64,000 nt of DNA from Microbacterium yannicii (GTDB taxonomy: Bacteria; Actinomycetota; Actinomycetes; Actinomycetales; Microbacteriaceae), in the NCBI RefSeq assembly GCF_024055635.1, contig NZ_JAMXMB010000042.1, forward strand, positions 1 to 64,000, in the 5' to 3' direction. Position 1 is the first letter of the stretch. Every line of letters starts with the position of its first letter. This document shows positions 8,481 through 18,120 of this stretch, piece by piece. The notes beneath the pieces are model-generated. The model was not told where the DNA came from. It did no database searches and worked only from the letters and a program-made list of their open reading frames with translations. The position numbers and the translations under genes were made by a program.

Positions 8481-9473
8481 ATGGCCAAGGCAGGACGCCC
8501 CGGCGCGAGCAAGGGCAACAAGAAGGGTCCCACGAAGGGCACGGGAGGCAAGAACAAGCGGTCGCTGGCCGGTCGCGGACCGACCCCCAAAGCGGAGGAC
8601 CGCGCCTGGCACCCGGCCGGCAAGCGCAAGGCGGCTGCCGAGCGCTATGCGGCCGCAGGAGGCAAGGCCCAGCCCGGTCAGTCCGCACCGCGTTCGCCGC
8701 GTCCCGGCAAGAAGGACGACGACACCGAGACCGTCACCGGTCGGAACTCGGTGCTGGAGGCGCTGCGCGCGAAGATCCCGGCGACCGCGTTCTACATCGC
8801 GCAGCGCGTCGAGATGGACGACCGCGTGAAGGAGATGCTCTCGATCGCCACCCATCGGGAGATCCCCGTGCTCGAGGTCACGCGACCGGAGCTGGACCGC
8901 ATGGCCGGCTTCGACGGTGTGCATCAGGGCGTCGCCCTCAAGGTGCCCCCGTACGAGTACGCGCACCCGCAGGACCTGCTGGAGCAGGTGATCGAGAAGG
9001 GCCAGACGCCGCTGTTCGTCGCGCTCGACGGCATCACCGACCCGCGCAACCTCGGTGCGATCCTCCGGTCGACGGCGGCATTCGGGGGCCAGGCCGTCAT
9101 CGTGCCGCAGCGCCGCTCGGCGAGCGTCAACTCGGCCGCCTGGAAGACCAGCGCCGGCGCGGCGGCGCGCATCCCGGTCGCGCTCGCCTCGAACCTCACC
9201 GCGATGCTCAAGGACTTCAAGAAGCAGGGCGTGTTCGTCCTGGGCCTCGACGGCGGGGGAGAGGTCTCCCTTCCGGCGCTCCAGCTCGCCGACAAGCCGG
9301 TCGTCATCGTCGTCGGCTCCGAGGGCAAGGGACTCTCACGCCTGGTCACCGAGACCTGCGACCAGATCGTCTCGATCCCGATCTCGTCGAGCACCGAGTC
9401 GCTCAACGCGGGCATCGCGGCATCCGTCGCCCTCTATCAGGTCGCGACTCTCCGGACGGCACCGCCCGCCTGA
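8481..9473 (+). CDS. rlmB: 23S rRNA (guanosine-2'-O-)-methyltransferase RlmB
   Basis: SpoU-family methyltransferase expected to methylate the 2'-OH of a conserved 23S rRNA guanosine (G2251 in E. coli numbering). The first 75 or so residues are a basic, disordered Lys/Gly-rich extension common in actinobacterial homologues. Then come the substrate-binding domain (about 85-160) and the knotted SPOUT core with LDGITDPRNLGAILRS, VVGSEGKGLSRL and ISSSTESLNAGIAASV. ATG 8481 is preceded by AAGGAGA. 330 residues. Confidence 0.95.
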   Translation: MAKAGRPGASKGNKKGPTKGTGGKNKRSLAGRGPTPKAEDRAWHPAGKRKAAAERYAAAGGKAQPGQSAPRSPRPGKKDDDTETVTGRNSVLEALRAKIPATAFYIAQRVEMDDRVKEMLSIATHREIPVLEVTRPELDRMAGFDGVHQGVALKVPPYEYAHPQDLLEQVIEKGQTPLFVALDGITDPRNLGAILRSTAAFGGQAVIVPQRRSASVNSAAWKTSAGAAARIPVALASNLTAMLKDFKKQGVFVLGLDGGGEVSLPALQLADKPVVIVVGSEGKGLSRLVTETCDQIVSIPISSSTESLNAGIAASVALYQVATLRTAPPA

Positions 9474-9574
9474 GTGTCGCATGACGCATTCACGGGAATG
9501 AACCGCCGCGTCAGGGGCTTGTCTCACGCAGAGCCGGCGAGCGTTCGCCGGGACGACAGATCGAAAGGCACACC

Positions 9575-10216
9575 ATGGCACGTATCGCCGTCATCGGAGG
9601 CTCCGGCTATGCCGGTCGTCACATCGTCGCCGAGGCGGTGAATCGCGGCCACAGCGTTCTCGCGATCGCGCGCCGCGTTCCCAGCGAGCGCCAGCCCGGC
9701 GCCGTGTACATCGAGGGGTCGCTGACCGACGTGCCCGACCTGCTCGCGCAGCTCGAGGGCGTCGACGTCGTGGTCTCGGCGGTGGCACCGCGCGGCGACA
9801 TGCTGGGCCTCGTTCGCCCGAACATCGCCGCGCTCGCTTCGCTTCTGCCGGATGGCGTGCGGCTGGGGGTCATCGGCGGCGCCGGCGGCAGCCTGGTCAC
9901 CGAGGACGGGCAGCGGGTCGTCGACCTGCCGTCGTTCAGCGAGGACTACAAGCCCGAAGCCCTCGAGGCCATCGGCATCCTCGAAGACCTCCAGGCCGGG
10001 CCCGAGTCGCTCGACTGGTTCTACATCCACCCCGCCGGCGGATTCGGCGCGTTCAATCCGGGCGAGCGCACCGGGTCGTACCGCACCGGCGGCGACGTCA
10101 TCGTGACCGATGCCGAGGGCGAGTCCTACATCTCGGGCGAGGACCTCGCGGTCGCCATCGTCGATGAGATCGAGAACCCTCAGCACCCCCGCAAGCGTTT
10201 CACCGTGGGCTACTGA
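9575..10216 (+). CDS. NAD(P)-binding Rossmann oxidoreductase
   Basis: A 213-residue Rossmann-fold protein of the NAD(P)H-binding/NmrA-like type. GGSGYAGRHI at residues 8-17 is the dinucleotide-binding GxxGxxG, and the VDVVVSAVAPRG strand-loop follows. It is too short for an extended SDR with a full substrate domain. Proteins like this act as flavin/quinone reductases or NADP sensors; the substrate is not identifiable. ATG 9575 follows GAAAGG. Confidence 0.85.
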   Translation: MARIAVIGGSGYAGRHIVAEAVNRGHSVLAIARRVPSERQPGAVYIEGSLTDVPDLLAQLEGVDVVVSAVAPRGDMLGLVRPNIAALASLLPDGVRLGVIGGAGGSLVTEDGQRVVDLPSFSEDYKPEALEAIGILEDLQAGPESLDWFYIHPAGGFGAFNPGERTGSYRTGGDVIVTDAEGESYISGEDLAVAIVDEIENPQHPRKRFTVGY

Positions 10217-10227
10217 GCCCGGAACCA

Positions 10228-10276
10228 CGAAAGGGTCTGTTTCCGCACTCCTGGTGCGCGGAAACAGACCCTTTCG
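10228..10276. terminator. Long convergent hairpin carrying a GAAAGGG...TTCCGC motif
   Basis: A perfect 19-bp stem (10228-10246 with 10258-10276) lies between convergent genes. Its arm shares GAAAGGG plus TTCCGC, and matching outer GGAAC/GTTCC-type flanks, with the hairpin at 35371-35420, so it may belong to a dispersed palindromic family as well as act as a terminator. Confidence 0.75.
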
Positions 10277-10322
10277 CGCTTCCTGCCGGGGCAGAGCCCG
10301 GGGTCGCTGGAGCGCGTGGCAG

Positions 10323-11627
10323 CTAGACCAGGTCTCGCCAGTCGATCTCGTCCTCTTCGTCGATCACGGCGTTCGGGGACGTGATGATCGACAGCGACAC
10401 GGTCTCCGTCGGCGGACCCATCAGCGTCGCCTCGTCGCGGCGGTGCCGCAGCACGTTGTCGATGTAGCTCGTCAGCGACTCGGCGAGCGGCACCGATTTG
10501 CCCTTCGCCTGGGACAGGTACCAGCGGTGCTCGAGCAGCTGGTGGAAGACCTCCGCGGGCTCCAGCTTGGATCGCAGGTCCCACGGGATCGCCTTGACGA
10601 CCGGCTCGAACACCCGCGTGAGCCACTCGTGCGCGACCATCTCCTCGTCGTCGCCCAGTCGCGAGATGCGCGCGCGGAACTCGTCGAGGTCGTTGAGCAG
10701 GCGCCGTGCCTGGTTCTCCTCGACATCGAGGCCCGTCAGACGCAGCAGCCGCCGTTGGTGGTGGCCGGCATCGACGACCTTCGGCTGGATGGAGACCCTG
10801 GTGCCGTCGGTGGTCGCCTGGATCGACATCTCGCCGATGTCGAACCCGAGGTCGTTGAGCCGCTGGACGCGCTCGGTGAGACGCCACGCCTCGTCCGAGC
10901 CGAAGCTCTCCTCGTCGGTGAGCGCCGCCCACAGCGCGTGGTATGCCGACACGATCCCGTCGGCGACGGCGACGGCGTCGACACCGCCCTCCAGGCGTCC
11001 GCCGGCCTCGAGGTCCATGATCTCGCCGGCGATGTTGGTGCGGGCGACGTCCAGATCGTGCGCGCGCTGACCGGGCGTCAGGCCGCTCTCGTGGAGCTCG
11101 CCGGTCTCGGCGTCGACGAGGTAGGCGGCGAAGGCGCCCGCGTCGCGGCGGAAGAGCGTGTTCGACAGCGACACATCGCCCCAGAAGAATCCGACGTTGT
11201 GCAGCCTGACCAGGAGCAGGGCGAGCGCATCCACCAGGCGGGTGGCGGTGTCGGGACGCAGCACCTGCGTGAACAGGGCGCGATAGGGGAGGGAGAACTT
11301 AAGGTGGGCGGTCACCAGCGCGGCCGGGAGCGGCTCGCCCGCGGCATCCGTCCGTCCGGCGATCACCGCGACGCGCTCGACGCAGGGGACATCCAGACGC
11401 GCGAGATTGCCCAGCATGTCATACTCGCGCTGCGCCATCGCCTGTGTCGTCTCCTTGATGGCGACGACACGACCGGAGAGGTTGGCGAAGCGCACCAGGT
11501 GGCGGGAGATGCCCTTCGGGAGGAAGACGATGTTCTGCGACGGCCAGTCGCCGAGCGGAGTCGACCAGGGCAGTGTCAGCAGACCCGGATCGACGCTGCT
11601 GGCGGTGATGCTCAGGGCGTCAGGCAC
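10323..11627 (-). CDS. DUF4032 protein with a protein-kinase-like fold
   Basis: The 434-residue product matches actinobacterial DUF4032 proteins, in which a WaaP/lipopolysaccharide-kinase-like domain precedes DUF4032. Kinase-like elements can be seen: a candidate ATP lysine in RVVAIKET (about residue 58), a catalytic-loop-like GDVSLSNTLF in the 140s, and a metal-site-like LVDAETGE about 20 residues on. The C-terminal half is DUF4032. Real kinase activity and substrate are unknown. It follows a hairpin that should end transcription of the upstream ABC ATPase. Confidence 0.85.
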   Translation of the reverse strand: MPDALSITASSVDPGLLTLPWSTPLGDWPSQNIVFLPKGISRHLVRFANLSGRVVAIKETTQAMAQREYDMLGNLARLDVPCVERVAVIAGRTDAAGEPLPAALVTAHLKFSLPYRALFTQVLRPDTATRLVDALALLLVRLHNVGFFWGDVSLSNTLFRRDAGAFAAYLVDAETGELHESGLTPGQRAHDLDVARTNIAGEIMDLEAGGRLEGGVDAVAVADGIVSAYHALWAALTDEESFGSDEAWRLTERVQRLNDLGFDIGEMSIQATTDGTRVSIQPKVVDAGHHQRRLLRLTGLDVEENQARRLLNDLDEFRARISRLGDDEEMVAHEWLTRVFEPVVKAIPWDLRSKLEPAEVFHQLLEHRWYLSQAKGKSVPLAESLTSYIDNVLRHRRDEATLMGPPTETVSLSIITSPNAVIDEEDEIDWRDLV

Positions 11628-11646
11628 GTCCCCTCCTGAGAAGACA

Positions 11647-11685
11647 GCGACGGCGCGGGGGAATCACTCCCACCCGCGCCGTCGC
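11647..11685 (-). terminator. Terminator of the ABC ATPase gene
   Basis: A 13-bp GC-rich inverted repeat (11647-11659 with 11673-11685) lies just downstream of the ATPase stop codon on the minus strand. Confidence 0.7.
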
Positions 11686-11698
11686 GATGCGAAACGGT

Positions 11699-12802
<1,104 letters not shown>

Positions 12803-13025
12803 GTTCTCTTCTCCTTCACCGGCAGGTACGTGCCGGACGATCCGTAGTGATGGAATGAGCGGGGGCTATCCCGCACGCCCGTCATCGGGCGCACGAACAG
12901 TATGACACGGCGCGCACGGAGGTTGCGTCTGGGCATTTCCCAGGGTGGCTGACTAGCATCGTGGACGGCCGCTTTCCCGTTCGGCCCCGCCGGAATCCGG
13001 CAGAATTTCCGCCCCGAGAGGTCCC

Positions 13026-13976
13026 ATGTCGAGCGACGAGTCACAGAACGCCGCGTCGAGCGAGCGCCGCGACGCCGTGCGTGAGAAGGCGCTGCAGGTC
13101 AAGGCGCGCCAGTCGCGGGCACGCCTCATCCGGCGCACGTCCCTCGCGATCGTCGCCGTCGCGTTCGTGGCCGTCATCGCCGTGGTGGTGACGTGGACCG
13201 TGTCGTCGAGTGCGTCCAAGCCGATGATGAGCCCTGCGAACGTCGTCGACGACGGCTTCGTGGTGAGCGATGTGACCGGCGGGGGAGTCGGTGCAGAGGA
13301 GTCCGACGCGAACGGCTCGCTCGAGGGCGAGGCAGCCACGCCAACCCCGACGGCCGAACCGGAGCCGACACCGACCGCCAGCCCCACCGAGGCGCCGGCC
13401 GTCGACATCCGTGTCTACGTCGACTATCTCTCGACGGGATCGCGCGATTTCCAGCTCGCGAACATGAAGCAGCTGTCGGAGTGGGTGGGCGACGGCGCCG
13501 CGACGCTGACCTACTACCCGGTCGCCATGCTCACGGCCAAGTCGAACGGCACGAAGTACTCGCTCCGCGCCGCCGGCGCGGCGGCCTGCGTCGCCCAGAA
13601 CGCGCCGGACTACTTCTTCGCATTCAACGACGCGCTGCTGCGCCAGCAGCCCGAGGTCGACTCCGACGGCTACAGCGACAGCGAGCTCGCCGCCATGGCG
13701 ATCGCCACGGGACTCGATGGACCCAAGGTCGTACGCGCGTGCATCGAAGGGCAGTCGTACGCCTCTTGGGCCAAGACGGCGACCGAGCGCGCGCTGCAGG
13801 AGCTGCCCGGCACCGATGGCGCGGCACTCACGGGCACGCCGATGGTGCTCGTGAACGGCACGCAGTACGTGGGCAAGCTCGGCGACGCGAAGGAGTTCGC
13901 GCAGTTCGTCCTCACGGTCGCGAGCGACGCGTACTACAAGGCGACCCCGACGCCGACGCCGACGCCCGCACCCTGA
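13026..13976 (+). CDS. Membrane-anchored DsbA-like thioredoxin-fold protein lacking CxxC
   Basis: The 316-residue product has a cytoplasmic head, one membrane helix (about residues 39-59), a Thr/Pro/Ala/Glu-rich extracytoplasmic linker (about 85-125) and a DsbA/thioredoxin_4 domain. Where relatives have DYxCPxC, this reads DYLSTGS (133-139): both cysteines are replaced by serine at the right spacing. The cis-proline loop (GTPMVLVNG) is kept. Two other Cys remain, at about 188 and 239. It ends in a Thr-Pro repeat. A disulfide oxidase role is therefore doubtful; a binding or chaperone role is possible. ATG 13026 follows GAGAGG. Confidence 0.85.
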   Translation: MSSDESQNAASSERRDAVREKALQVKARQSRARLIRRTSLAIVAVAFVAVIAVVVTWTVSSSASKPMMSPANVVDDGFVVSDVTGGGVGAEESDANGSLEGEAATPTPTAEPEPTPTASPTEAPAVDIRVYVDYLSTGSRDFQLANMKQLSEWVGDGAATLTYYPVAMLTAKSNGTKYSLRAAGAAACVAQNAPDYFFAFNDALLRQQPEVDSDGYSDSELAAMAIATGLDGPKVVRACIEGQSYASWAKTATERALQELPGTDGAALTGTPMVLVNGTQYVGKLGDAKEFAQFVLTVASDAYYKATPTPTPTPAP

Positions 13977-14014
13977 TCGGGTGCGTGCACGAGCGCCGCT
14001 AGACTGGGCGCTCT

Positions 14015-14090
14015 GCCGACTTGGCGCAATTGGTAGCGCACCTAACTTGTAATTAGGGGGTTACGGGTTCAAGTCCCGTAGTCGGCTCCA
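14015..14090 (+). tRNA. tRNA-Thr (anticodon TGT)
   Basis: A full cloverleaf is visible: a 7-bp acceptor stem (14015-14021 with 14080-14086), D arm, anticodon stem-loop CTAACTTGTAATTAG with anticodon TGT, the GGTTCAAGTCCC T arm, discriminator T and encoded CCA at 14088-14090. A TAGACT -10-like hexamer lies at 14000-14005. Confidence 0.96.
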
Positions 14091-14167
14091 CATCACCGCG
14101 GCGCTCGGCGCAGCGGCAGACCTGGCCGCGTCATCGACGGGACCGCCGGGCAGGCAAAATGGATCGG

Positions 14168-15115
14168 GTGACCGCATCCCGCCCGCCCGTCTGGATCGGC
14201 CTGGGCGGCGCCGCTCTCATCGGCGTGCTGACCGCGGTGCAGGCCCGCATCAACGGCCAGCTCGGCCTGCGCATCGGAGACGGGTTCGCGGCTGCCGTGA
14301 TCTCGTTCGGCTCGGGCCTCATCGTGCTCATCGTGCTGTCGGCGGCTCTTCCCCAGGGCCGGCGGGGCGTGCGTGCGCTGGTCGCGGGCGTGCGCGGGGG
14401 CGGCATCCCGCTCTGGATGCTGTGCGGCGGCGTCGCCGGTGCGCTCTCGGTCGCCACCCAGTCGCTGGCGGTGGGCATCATCGGCGTCGCGCTGTTCACG
14501 GTGGGCGTGGTGGCCGGGCAGACCGTGAGCGGACTGCTTCTGGACCGCGCCGGCATCGGACCGGCCGGCATCGTCGCGGTGACGCCCACCCGGCTGGTCG
14601 GCGGAGTCCTGGCGGTGCTCGCCGCCGCGGTGTCGCTCGCCGGCGGTATTCACGCACCGCCCGTGCTCGTCGTGCTGCCGTTCCTCGTCGGCGCCGGCAT
14701 CGCGTGGCAGTCGGCGGTCAACGGCCGGCTGCGGCAGCGCGTGGGCACGCCGCTGACGGCGACGCTCGTGAACTTCATCGGCGGCACTGCCGTGCTGGGC
14801 GTCGCCGAGCTCATCCACACCGCCGTCGCCGGTCCGCCCACGTCCTACCCGGCCGACCCGTGGCTGTACCTGGGCGGCGTGATCGGCGTTTCGTACATCT
14901 TCCTCGCGGCGGCGCTCGTGCCCTACACCGGGGTGCTGCTGCTGGGCCTCGGCACCGTCGTAGGGCAGGTGATCACGTCGGTGCTGATCGACGCGATCTG
15001 GCCGGCGGCGGCCGCTCCGACGCTCGCGGCGTCGCTGCTCATGTCGACGTTCGCGATCCTCTCCGTCGTCGTGGCGGTCGTTCCCTGGAGACGGATGCCG
15101 CGCCCTCGGCGCTGA
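14168..15115 (+). CDS. YdcZ/DUF606-type DMT family transporter
   Basis: The 315-residue integral membrane protein has about ten helices in two DUF606 (YdcZ) halves, recognisable from VQARINGQLG in the first half and WQSAVNGRLRQRVGTP in the second. Members belong to the drug/metabolite transporter superfamily; substrate is unknown. GTG 14168 is preferred because a CAAAAT -10-like element ends seven bases before it; an in-frame ATG at 14159 would overlap that element and is the alternative start. Confidence 0.88.
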   Translation: MTASRPPVWIGLGGAALIGVLTAVQARINGQLGLRIGDGFAAAVISFGSGLIVLIVLSAALPQGRRGVRALVAGVRGGGIPLWMLCGGVAGALSVATQSLAVGIIGVALFTVGVVAGQTVSGLLLDRAGIGPAGIVAVTPTRLVGGVLAVLAAAVSLAGGIHAPPVLVVLPFLVGAGIAWQSAVNGRLRQRVGTPLTATLVNFIGGTAVLGVAELIHTAVAGPPTSYPADPWLYLGGVIGVSYIFLAAALVPYTGVLLLGLGTVVGQVITSVLIDAIWPAAAAPTLAASLLMSTFAILSVVVAVVPWRRMPRPRR

Positions 15116-15423
15116 CGTCGCACCCTGCGTCCGCTCGGCCGCGACATGACGGTGGCTCTGGCTCGTCCCGGCGAGGTGCCCGGCGCACCCCGGCTCGTGC
15201 GCCCATTCCCACGAGAAGGTGATGGAATGGAAGGCGGCGCGACCATCGGCCCACCAGGCCGTCACGTCGCACGACAGCATCGCGGTCCGCGTGGACACTC
15301 GCCGGCGGGCACCGACAAGACGTCCCCGGCCGGAGACTCCCACCGTCAGCCGCCGCGCCCCCACGCGGCCAGGCGGCCCTGCGGTCAGGAGCCGCGTCAG
15401 ACCTGAAGTTTGGAAGAAGTGAG
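15116..15423. other. Gap of 308 bases without a confident gene
   Basis: Between the DMT transporter and the CitE-like gene no reading frame shows convincing protein character. A short frame from a GTG at 15219 to 15422 ends one base before the citE-like ATG and could be a coupled small peptide, but its composition is Arg/Pro-rich and it has no recognisable motif. Nothing like an RNA gene was seen. Confidence 0.5.
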
Positions 15424-16338
15424 ATGTCGGCAGATCCCTATGGCAACGGCGCAGAGGTCCTCGATCCCGAAGAAGACCTGCGCACGCTGAGCTCGACCCG
15501 TCCGCTGCGCCATCGCGCTGTCGATCCTTCGATCGCACGTTCCTGGCTCCTCGTGCCGGGGACGCGCCCCGAGTCCTTCGGCGATATGGCTGCCTCTCGC
15601 GCCGACGCCGTCGTGCTCGACATCGAGGACGCCGTCGACCCGCGCAACAAGCCGCAGGCGCGGCAGGACGTCGTCGACTGGCTGTCCGCGGGCGGCCGGG
15701 CGTGGGTGCGGGTGAACGATGCGGCGAGCCCGTTCTGGGCCGAAGACCTGGCTGCGCTCGTCGGTGTGCCGGGCCTCCTGGGCATCATGCTGGCCAAGAC
15801 GGAGTCGCCCGACCAGGTCACGAGCTCGTTCGACCGTCTGCGTGCGAGTGTGCCGGTGGTTGCCCTGATCGAGTCGGCGCTGGGCATGGAGGACGCCGCC
15901 CACATCGCGCGGGCGCGCGGCGCCTTCCGGCTCGCGTTCGGCAGCGGCGACTTCCGTCGCGACACCGGGATGAGCGCGGATGCCGAGGCGATGGCCTATC
16001 CGCGTGCGCGCCTGGTCGTCGCCAGCCGCGTGGGCGACCTTCCCGGCCCGATCGACGGACCGACGGTGGGCAACAGCATGCCGACCCTCCGGGAGCACTC
16101 GGCGATCACTGTCTCGATGGGCATGACGGGCAAGCTCTGCCTCGCGGCAGAGCAGGCGCCCGTGATCAACGAGGTGATCTGCCCCGCGCCCAGCGAGGTC
16201 GAGTGGGCGCTGGACTTCCTGACCGATTTCGAGAGCCGCGGTCGCGTCATCCGCGACGGCAGCGACTTGCCTCGGCTGGGCCGGGCGCAGAAGATCGAGA
16301 AGCTGGCGATCGCGTTCGGGGTGCACCCGACCTCGTGA
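15424..16338 (+). CDS. CitE-like HpcH/HpaI aldolase/citrate lyase family protein
   Basis: A 304-residue TIM-barrel enzyme of the CitE/HpcH family, which cleave or form C-C bonds in CoA thioesters or related acids using Mg2+. Recognisable parts are SWLLVPGTRPE (start of barrel), VVLDIEDAVDP with the metal/substrate acidic residues, WVRVND, and the conserved VALIES strand carrying the second metal-ligand Glu. No citrate lyase alpha or gamma gene is nearby, so this is a stand-alone CitE-like protein; substrate unknown. ATG 15424 follows GGAAGAAG. Confidence 0.88.
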   Translation: MSADPYGNGAEVLDPEEDLRTLSSTRPLRHRAVDPSIARSWLLVPGTRPESFGDMAASRADAVVLDIEDAVDPRNKPQARQDVVDWLSAGGRAWVRVNDAASPFWAEDLAALVGVPGLLGIMLAKTESPDQVTSSFDRLRASVPVVALIESALGMEDAAHIARARGAFRLAFGSGDFRRDTGMSADAEAMAYPRARLVVASRVGDLPGPIDGPTVGNSMPTLREHSAITVSMGMTGKLCLAAEQAPVINEVICPAPSEVEWALDFLTDFESRGRVIRDGSDLPRLGRAQKIEKLAIAFGVHPTS

Positions 16339-16376
16339 GCGATGCCGCACCGCCGAACGTCGAAGGGACGCATGAC

Positions 16377-16850
16377 ATGGCTGAATCCATCCGCTTGCAC
16401 GAAGGCGACGCGAACCCCGGTTTCGCGCTCCCGGATGCCACGGGCGCCGTGGTGCGGCCGGAGGACTTCGCCGGCCGCCGCCTGATCGTGTACTTCTACC
16501 CGGCCGCGTTCACGCCCGGCTGCACGACCGAGGCCTGCGACTTCCGCGACAACCTCGCGTCGCTCCAGGCGGCAGGCGTCGCCGTGGTCGGCATCTCGCC
16601 GGACTCGGTGGAGCGTCTCGCCGAGTGGGCCGACGCCGAGCAGCTGCAGTTCCCGCTGCTGTCGGACGTGGACCACTCCGTCGCGGAGGCGTGGGGTGCC
16701 TGGGGCACCAAGGTCGTCAACGGAGAGGAGCGGGTGGGCCTCATCCGGTCGACCTTCGTGCTGTCCGGCGACGGGACGCTCGAGTCGGCCGAGTACGGTG
16801 TGGACCCGAAGGGGCACGTCGACCGCCTCCGGGAGCAGCTCGCCGCCTGA
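16377..16850 (+). CDS. bcp: Thiol peroxidase Bcp (peroxiredoxin)
   Basis: A 157-residue PrxQ/Bcp peroxiredoxin reducing hydrogen and organic peroxides with thioredoxin. The active site reads PAAFTPGCTTEACDF: the first Cys (about residue 46) is the peroxidatic cysteine and the second, five residues on, the PrxQ-type resolving cysteine. FVLSGDGTLESAEYGV near the end is family-typical. ATG 16377 is 38 bases after the CitE-like gene, so the two are probably co-transcribed. MsrB and a nitroreductase nearby on the opposite strand give an oxidative-stress flavour. Confidence 0.95.
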   Translation: MAESIRLHEGDANPGFALPDATGAVVRPEDFAGRRLIVYFYPAAFTPGCTTEACDFRDNLASLQAAGVAVVGISPDSVERLAEWADAEQLQFPLLSDVDHSVAEAWGAWGTKVVNGEERVGLIRSTFVLSGDGTLESAEYGVDPKGHVDRLREQLAA

Positions 16851-16981
16851 GGTTCCCGGCCGGCCGCCGGTCGCTCGCGGCTCATCCCGTCGGTGGACAG
16901 GAGGAGCCGCGGCATCCGTTCGTGTCCCTCACTCCTGACGGCCGCACCGCATCGTCGGCGTGGCCGAGCGGTGCCGTCGGC

Positions 16982-17518
16982 TCAGGGCATGCGGGTGAGC
17001 AGCGCGCCGGCGTCGACGGCCTTGCGGCGCTCCGGCCGCGACCTCGCCGGCTTGCCGCCGACGTAGAGCCAGCCGAGGAGCTCCTCGTTCTTCTTGAGGC
17101 CGTGCGCCTTCGCGACGGCCTTCGCGCGGGTGTAGTGGCCGGTGCGCCAGATGACGCCCCAGCCGGCCTCGTCGAGCAACAGACTCAGCACATGCGCGAC
17201 GCCGGAGGCGACGGCCTCCTGCTCCCACCGTGGCACCTTGTGGCTCTTGCGATAGCTGGCGACGACGGCGATCAGCACGGGCGCGCGCAGCGGCTTCGAG
17301 GAGACGCCCTTCTCGCCATCCGCCTTGTTGATCGCGCGACCCAGTCGATCACGATCGTCGCCGCGCAGCTCGATGAGCCGCCAGGGCCGCAGTGACGAGT
17401 GGTCGGCGACCCGGCCGGCGGCCGCCACCAACTGCAGCAGCTCGTCGTGCGTCGGCGCCTCGTCTGTCACCTTCGACCACGACCGACGCGCGAGCGCGGC
17501 CTCCCGTGCTGCGGGCAT
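16982..17518 (-). CDS. Nitroreductase family protein
   Basis: The 178-residue FMN-dependent nitroreductase-fold protein shows the N-terminal substrate/FMN region DHSSLRPWRLIEL, the central hydrophobic helix SGVAHVLSLLLDEAGWGVIWRTG and the C-terminal GWLYVGGKP. Nitroreductase relatives reduce quinones, nitro compounds or flavins with NAD(P)H. The start ATG at 17518 overlaps the msrB stop by one base (TGATG), so the two genes are translationally coupled and form a reductive-repair operon. Confidence 0.9.
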   Translation of the reverse strand: MPAAREAALARRSWSKVTDEAPTHDELLQLVAAAGRVADHSSLRPWRLIELRGDDRDRLGRAINKADGEKGVSSKPLRAPVLIAVVASYRKSHKVPRWEQEAVASGVAHVLSLLLDEAGWGVIWRTGHYTRAKAVAKAHGLKKNEELLGWLYVGGKPARSRPERRKAVDAGALLTRMP

Positions 17519-17934
17519 CAGGCGGTGGCGGCGTCGTCGCCGGGCGTGAAGTCCAGCGAGAGCGAGTTCATGCAGTAGCGGTCGCCCGTCGGGGTGCCGA
17601 AGCCGTCGGGGAACACGTGGCCGAGGTGCGAGCCGCAGTTCGCGCAGCGCACCTCGGTGCGGACCATCCCGTGACTGTTGTCTTCGATCAGCTCGACCGC
17701 CTCGGGGCGGATCGACTCGTAGAAGCTCGGCCACCCGCAGTGCGAGTCGAACTTCGTGCCGCTCTGGAAGAGCTCGGCACCGCATGCCGCACAGGTGTAG
17801 AGGCCGGCACGGCTCTCGTCGAGCAGCTCGCCGGTCCACGGCCGCTCGGTGCCTGCTTCTCGCAGCACCGCGTACTGCTCGGCGGTGAGTTCTTCCCGCC
17901 ACTGGGCGTCGCTCTTGTCGACGGCGTAGGTCAT
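17518..17934 (-). CDS. msrB: Peptide-methionine (R)-S-oxide reductase
   Basis: MsrB repairs R-methionine sulfoxide in proteins. The 138-residue product has two structural zinc CxxC motifs (CAAC and CANC), GWPSF, RTEVRCANC, HLGHVF and the catalytic RYCMNSLSLDF. ATG 17934 has AGGAGG upstream; a longer frame starting at 17979 adds unrelated residues. First gene of a two-gene operon with the nitroreductase. Confidence 0.96.
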   Translation of the reverse strand: MTYAVDKSDAQWREELTAEQYAVLREAGTERPWTGELLDESRAGLYTCAACGAELFQSGTKFDSHCGWPSFYESIRPEAVELIEDNSHGMVRTEVRCANCGSHLGHVFPDGFGTPTGDRYCMNSLSLDFTPGDDAATA

Positions 17935-18120
17935 GGTTCCTCCTCGACACGGCGTCCGGCCGTGCACTGCAGGTTCCATTCAACCTCAGCCGCTGGGGTG
18001 GCGGGTCGTGGCAGCCGGGGTTCGGGGCGCGCCATCGGCCTCCGGGGCGTGTCGCGTGCGCCCCGAACGTTCGCGGAGCGCCCCGAACCGAGCGCCGGAC
18101 GCATGGGCGAGGATGGCGGG

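Noticed and set aside
6723..8966. A 747-codon open frame on the minus strand
   Set aside because: Antisense to cysS and the start of rlmB, no recognisable domain.
15219..15422. Small gene directly before the CitE-like gene
   Set aside because: Arg/Pro-rich product without motif; coupling to the next start is suggestive only. Recorded as gap content.
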